Below are positions 5,603 to 8,887 of a stretch of 8,887 bases of DNA, piece by piece; positions within the stretch are counted from its first letter, which is position 1; each line of letters starts with the position of its first letter. Both the position numbers and the translations under genes were made by a program. The notes under the pieces are model-generated. The model did not search any database. It saw only the letters and a list, made by a program, of their open reading frames with translations, and was not told the DNA's origin. The stretch comes from Syntrophomonadaceae bacterium (GTDB lineage Bacteria; Bacillota; Dethiobacteria; DTU022). The DNA lies in the NCBI GenBank assembly GCA_003553305.1, contig PWEB01000071.1, positions 1 to 8,887 of the forward strand, read 5' to 3'.

Positions 5603-6493
5603 TTAAAAGGCCTCCTGTTTGTTTAACTCTTTAACAAATTGCTTGTAGTGTTCATAACGCAGGGGGTTTATAGAATTGCCTACTTCCCGGCAGACTGCAC
5701 ATTTTGGTTCATTGATATGCAGGCAGTCACGAAAAGCACACTGGCCCCGCAAATCATCAAACTCCGGAAAGTAATCGGCCAAATCTTCTGCTTCAATCTC
5801 AAAGAAATTCAGGCGCGTAAAACCTGGAGTGTCGGCAACTATGCCCCCTGTTTCAAGCGGGATCAGTGTTACCTGGCGGGTAGTATGTTTCCCACGCTTA
5901 ATTTTATCACTGACCGGGCCGGTCTGCAGGGCCAGCCCCGGTTGAATGGCATTGAGCAGGGTTGATTTCCCAACTCCGGAGGGACCGGCTAAAACAGAGC
6001 ACTGTCCGCTTAAACACTCTTTAATATCATCCAGCCCGCTGTTGTTGACAGCACTGGTGTAGATCATTTTATAAGGAAAGGGCCCAGGTTCAAAAGGCAG
6101 TTCATCCAGCTCTTCCTTTAATAACAAATCAATTTTATTGAGACAGACGATTGCTGAAAGGCCCTCTTTTTCAGCGAGGGCCAGCATGCGGCTGACAAGC
6201 TGCCAGTCACATTCAGGCTGCTTCAGAGACATTACCACCATTAACTGGTCGACATTCGCTACCGGGGGACGAGGCAGGAAATTTTTACGGGGCAGCAGTT
6301 TTTCAACCACTCCTTCATTGTTTGATCCTCCGGAACTGTTTTTTACAGGCTCGAAGAGAACCCAATCCCCAACCATCAAACCTTTCTCATCTTGTTTGAG
6401 CATTCCGCGGGCACGGCAAAAGTATTCGCCTCCATCTTGTTCAAGGACAGTGAAAAACCCCCCCGATGCTTTAACTACTTTTCCCTGGAGCAA
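5603..6493 (-). CDS. rsgA: Ribosome small-subunit-dependent GTPase A
   Basis: RsgA (YjeQ/CpgA) is a circularly permuted GTPase that acts in late maturation of the 30S subunit. The order is diagnostic: an N-terminal OB-fold (about 1-70), then G4 NKID (119-122), G5 TSA (146-148), G1 GPSGVGKST (170-178), the G2-region GKHTTR (201-206) and G3 DTPG (221-224). The C-terminal zinc finger has the spacing Cys252-X4-Cys257-X-His259-X5-Cys265. At 296 aa it is the usual length. The TTG start has AAGGAGG (6500-6506) 6 nt upstream. It sits 30 nt after prkC and 2 nt before rpe. In B. subtilis PrkC phosphorylates the CpgA orthologue and stimulates its activity, so adjacency to the kinase is functionally plausible here. 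Confidence 0.97.
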   Translation of the reverse strand: MLQGKVVKASGGFFTVLEQDGGEYFCRARGMLKQDEKGLMVGDWVLFEPVKNSSGGSNNEGVVEKLLPRKNFLPRPPVANVDQLMVVMSLKQPECDWQLVSRMLALAEKEGLSAIVCLNKIDLLLKEELDELPFEPGPFPYKMIYTSAVNNSGLDDIKECLSGQCSVLAGPSGVGKSTLLNAIQPGLALQTGPVSDKIKRGKHTTRQVTLIPLETGGIVADTPGFTRLNFFEIEAEDLADYFPEFDDLRGQCAFRDCLHINEPKCAVCREVGNSINPLRYEHYKQFVKELNKQEAF

Positions 6494-6523
6494 ATAAAAC
6501 CTCCTTACCTTTCAAAAATCAGT

Positions 6524-8161
6524 TTATCTTCCAACAATTAGATCAACTGATTGCCCGGGTTCAACTTCCTCTCCCGGTTCCGGTTTTTGCCTGATCACAT
6601 GTCCGGATGAACCAACGGAAAACTCAGTCCGAATGCGGGGCCTCAAGTTATTTGCTTCCAGGTAATCGACGGCACCCTCTTCAGAGTAACCGACCAGATT
6701 AGCAATTCTAAAAGGCCCCCTGCCCTGGCTGACATAAACGGTCACTTTATCTCCCTCAGTAATCCGGAAAGATTCTCCGGGAACCTGGCGGAAAATATCG
6801 CCTTCTTCCACCTCTTCGTTGTATTCCCTGATCACTTCTAATTGCAAATCCAGCTCACTCAGGATGGTCCGCGCTTCCATCTCAGTGCGGCCGGAAAGAT
6901 CAGGTGTAACAATATAGTCCGGCCCCTGGCTGACAAAAATATCGATAACCCTATCCTGGCGAACCACCCTTCCTTCGGGAGGATCAGTTTTTACTACACT
7001 GCCCACCGGAACTTCATCATCGGATATATAAGAAATATCTGGGCTGGGAACCAGCCCTTCTTCCCTGATCATCGCCATAGCTTCGTTTTGGCTCATGCCC
7101 TTAACTTCAGGAACAGTGACCTCCGGCAAATAAACATAACTGCTCACATAATGAAAGCCTCCGCCCACAATTCCGGCCAGCATGATAATAACAACCAAAG
7201 CCTTTACCCATCTCCAGTTTATTCTGCGGAATATAGAAACTTTCTTCTTTGACAAACCGCCCGGAGATGGCCTTAAAACCATTTCGCCTTCATCATCGTC
7301 ACTTCCCGTAAGCTTACTGCGGGGCGGCGCAACCCGGGGCACCCCCTTATCTCCAGCATAGAAAAGATCTTCAAGTAACTCAGAAGCGCTTGTGTAACGT
7401 TCTGCGGAATCTTTTTGAACTGCTTTAAGTATAATCCGCTCCAGGGTTTCCGGCAAACTTTCAACCAGGCGCCGGGGCGGGACTATCTCTTCCTGGATAT
7501 GCTTCATAGCCACTGCTACCTGGCTCTCTCCGGTGAAAGGCACTTTTCCGGTCACCATTTCATAAAAAACAATGCCCAGCGAATATAAATCAGACTGTTT
7601 CCCAGCTACTCCACCCCGGACCTGCTCCGGTGAAATATACTGTACAGAGCCAACTATTGTATCACCAGCGGTAACCGTTACTCCATCTCCGGCGATAGCA
7701 ATACCAAAATCAGTTACTTTAATTTTGCCGCTCCGGGAAAAAAGAATATTTTGCGGTTTTATATCGCGGTGAACGACCCCGGCTGCATGAGCCTGCTCAA
7801 GAGCTTCAGCAATTTGCTGGACAATCTTAACTGCTTCATGAACCGGAAGGCGCCCTTTCTCCCTGATATACTCTTTTAAGTTTTTACCATCCACATATTC
7901 CATGACCATGAAGTTGGTTCCATTTTCTTCACCGACATCATAAATATTCACTATGTGGGGATGGGACAGGCCTGCAGCAGATTGGGCTTCCCTTTCAAAG
8001 CGGCGAATAAAACCTGCGTCACCGGTCATTTGGTCCTTGAGCACCTTAACTGCCACAGTCCGCTTGAGGATCAGATCACGGCCGCGGTATACACGGGCCA
8101 TTCCACCCTCAGCTATTTTCTCAATTAATTCATAACGTTTTGCTAATACTTTTCCAACCAT
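6524..8161 (-). CDS. prkC: PASTA-domain Ser/Thr protein kinase
   Basis: This is a membrane kinase that senses cell-wall fragments outside and phosphorylates Ser/Thr inside, as B. subtilis PrkC and M. tuberculosis PknB do. The kinase domain (about 10-270) has the nucleotide loop IAEGGMARVY (16-25), VAVK (Lys39), alpha-C Glu58, HRDIKPQN (131-138, catalytic Asp133), DFG (151-153), an activation loop with several Thr (162, 164, 168) and SPE (177-179). A basic juxtamembrane stretch leads to one transmembrane helix (about 318-340). Outside follow three PASTA repeats (about 345-412, 415-479, 482-545), where muropeptide or lipid II binding is expected. The first loop glycine is Ala17. The 545 aa is slightly short for the family, with three PASTA units and no tail. 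The ATG overlaps the stp stop in TAATG, so translation is probably coupled. Confidence 0.97.
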   Translation of the reverse strand: MVGKVLAKRYELIEKIAEGGMARVYRGRDLILKRTVAVKVLKDQMTGDAGFIRRFEREAQSAAGLSHPHIVNIYDVGEENGTNFMVMEYVDGKNLKEYIREKGRLPVHEAVKIVQQIAEALEQAHAAGVVHRDIKPQNILFSRSGKIKVTDFGIAIAGDGVTVTAGDTIVGSVQYISPEQVRGGVAGKQSDLYSLGIVFYEMVTGKVPFTGESQVAVAMKHIQEEIVPPRRLVESLPETLERIILKAVQKDSAERYTSASELLEDLFYAGDKGVPRVAPPRSKLTGSDDDEGEMVLRPSPGGLSKKKVSIFRRINWRWVKALVVIIMLAGIVGGGFHYVSSYVYLPEVTVPEVKGMSQNEAMAMIREEGLVPSPDISYISDDEVPVGSVVKTDPPEGRVVRQDRVIDIFVSQGPDYIVTPDLSGRTEMEARTILSELDLQLEVIREYNEEVEEGDIFRQVPGESFRITEGDKVTVYVSQGRGPFRIANLVGYSEEGAVDYLEANNLRPRIRTEFSVGSSGHVIRQKPEPGEEVEPGQSVDLIVGR

Positions 8162-8887
8162 TAAGGCCTCTGACCCCCAATACCGGCAGCAATAACCACC
8201 GTGACGTTATCATAACCGCCTCGTTCGTTGGCCAAATCTATTAGTGCTTTTGCCAGAATCTGCGGATCGAACATTCTTTTCGATAAATCTAAAATTTCAT
8301 CATCATAAACAAGGTTGGTTAAGCCATCGGTACAAAATAAAAGGCTCGCTTGATCATCTAAGTCCTCTTCAAGTATATCTACTTCAAGATTTTCGCTAAG
8401 TCCCAAAGCGCGGGTCACAATATGACGCTGGGGATGGCTTTGGGCCTCCTCAGGCCTGACTTGCCCGGATTCAATTAACTGTTCCAGGAGGGAATGATCC
8501 TTGGTAAGAAGTTCTATACTACCATCTTTGATTAAATAAGCTCTGCTATCGCCAACGTGACCAATAGTAAGCCGCTTTCCGCAGAGCAAACCGGCGGTGA
8601 GGGTGGTCCCCATTCCCCGCCTGGAAGAGGCATTATTTGCCTCGGCAAAAATTGTTTTGTTAGCTTCGACAACCAAGTGGTTTACTATCTTTCGGGCTTC
8701 TTCTGCTGAAGGCGAAACACTGTAATCTAAATTATTCCAAATTTTTTCAGCAGCAGAAATTGCCAGGCTGCTCGCCACATTACCGGCTTGGTGCCCCCCC
8801 ATTCCATCAGCTACCACCAGTAAGGCCATATCAGTATCGGCTTTTACAAAACAGCTGTCTTCATTGCGAGAACGCACCAGACCACAA
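8161..8887 (-). CDS. stp: PP2C-family Ser/Thr phosphatase (5' end cut by window)
   Basis: This PPM/PP2C phosphatase (Stp/PrpC) removes phosphates added by the adjacent kinase. The visible 241 residues hold the metal centre and core motifs: GLVRSRNED (2-10), VADGMGGHQAG (25-35, Asp27), GMGTTLTAG (about 91-99), GHVGDSRAYL (109-118, Asp113), KDHSL, LLFCTDG (182-188, Asp187) and GGYDNVTVV (Asp226). A GTG at 8877 could be taken as a start, but the upstream in-frame codons read Cys-Gly-Leu, and GLVRSxNED is the normal conserved N-terminus of this family. The gene therefore runs off the right edge, missing roughly the first ten residues. The TAA stop shares its last base with the prkC ATG. There is no C-terminal extension or membrane segment. 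Confidence 0.96.
   Translation of the reverse strand, partial: CGLVRSRNEDSCFVKADTDMALLVVADGMGGHQAGNVASSLAISAAEKIWNNLDYSVSPSAEEARKIVNHLVVEANKTIFAEANNASSRRGMGTTLTAGLLCGKRLTIGHVGDSRAYLIKDGSIELLTKDHSLLEQLIESGQVRPEEAQSHPQRHIVTRALGLSENLEVDILEEDLDDQASLLFCTDGLTNLVYDDEILDLSKRMFDPQILAKALIDLANERGGYDNVTVVIAAGIGGQRP

Noticed and set aside
8161..8877. Treating the phosphatase as complete from the GTG at 8877
   Set aside because: The upstream in-frame codons continue the conserved GLVRSxNED N-terminus to the window edge, so the gene is truncated rather than starting there.
1..8887. Mobile elements, CRISPR arrays, tRNA/rRNA, defence or biosynthetic novelty
   Set aside because: I looked on both strands and saw no repeats of array type, terminal inverted repeats, transposase motifs or tRNA-like folds; the region is ordinary core genome.

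Overview
The window is a compact, entirely minus-strand block of housekeeping genes from what looks like a Gram-positive anaerobe of the Firmicutes, probably class Clostridia. This rests on the classic stp-prkC-rsgA-rpe gene order, a PASTA-domain kinase, the Bacillus-type rib operon order ribD-ribE-ribBA-ribH behind an FMN riboswitch, strong AGGAGG-type ribosome binding sites, and frequent TTG starts. The genus cannot be fixed from the sequence alone. Base composition and style look uniform, with no insertion sequences, tRNAs, rRNAs, CRISPR arrays or phage genes.

Layout in transcription order (right to left). First comes the signalling and ribosome-assembly group: a PP2C phosphatase (stp/prpC, cut by the right edge), the PASTA Ser/Thr kinase prkC (overlapping stp by one base in TAATG), the ribosome-assembly GTPase rsgA, and ribulose-phosphate 3-epimerase rpe (2 nt after rsgA). 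Next is a 4655-4911 regulatory region with a good sigma-A-type promoter, a complete FMN riboswitch aptamer and an intrinsic terminator. A 10-nt exact complement links the riboswitch 5' strand to the terminator 5' arm, so the FMN-controlled antitermination switch can be read directly. Then come ribD, ribE (riboflavin synthase), ribBA and ribH, a complete set from GTP and ribulose 5-phosphate to riboflavin apart from the dephosphorylation step. Last is the start of polA (DNA polymerase I, 5'-nuclease domain), which runs off the left edge.

How the parts relate. Stp and PrkC form a reversible Ser/Thr phosphorylation pair; in B. subtilis PrkC is known to phosphorylate the RsgA homologue CpgA. Rpe interconverts ribulose 5-phosphate, which is also the substrate of the RibB half of RibBA, so its place beside the rib operon makes metabolic sense, although rpe is also a standard member of the prkC cluster. 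No clear terminator lies between rpe and the riboswitch, so the riboswitch may filter read-through as well as its own promoter. No terminator is visible between ribH and polA.

I found no undescribed system. The points most worth a second look are small and mostly in the riboswitch: a 17-nt hairpin inserted in the P2 loop, a G replacing a conserved U beside the FMN-reading adenine, the explicit antiterminator pairing, and a perfect 15-nt dyad over the promoter. Five of the eight readable gene starts are TTG; in ribE this means the first in-frame ATG is probably not the real start. No stretch over 300 nt lacks a gene.
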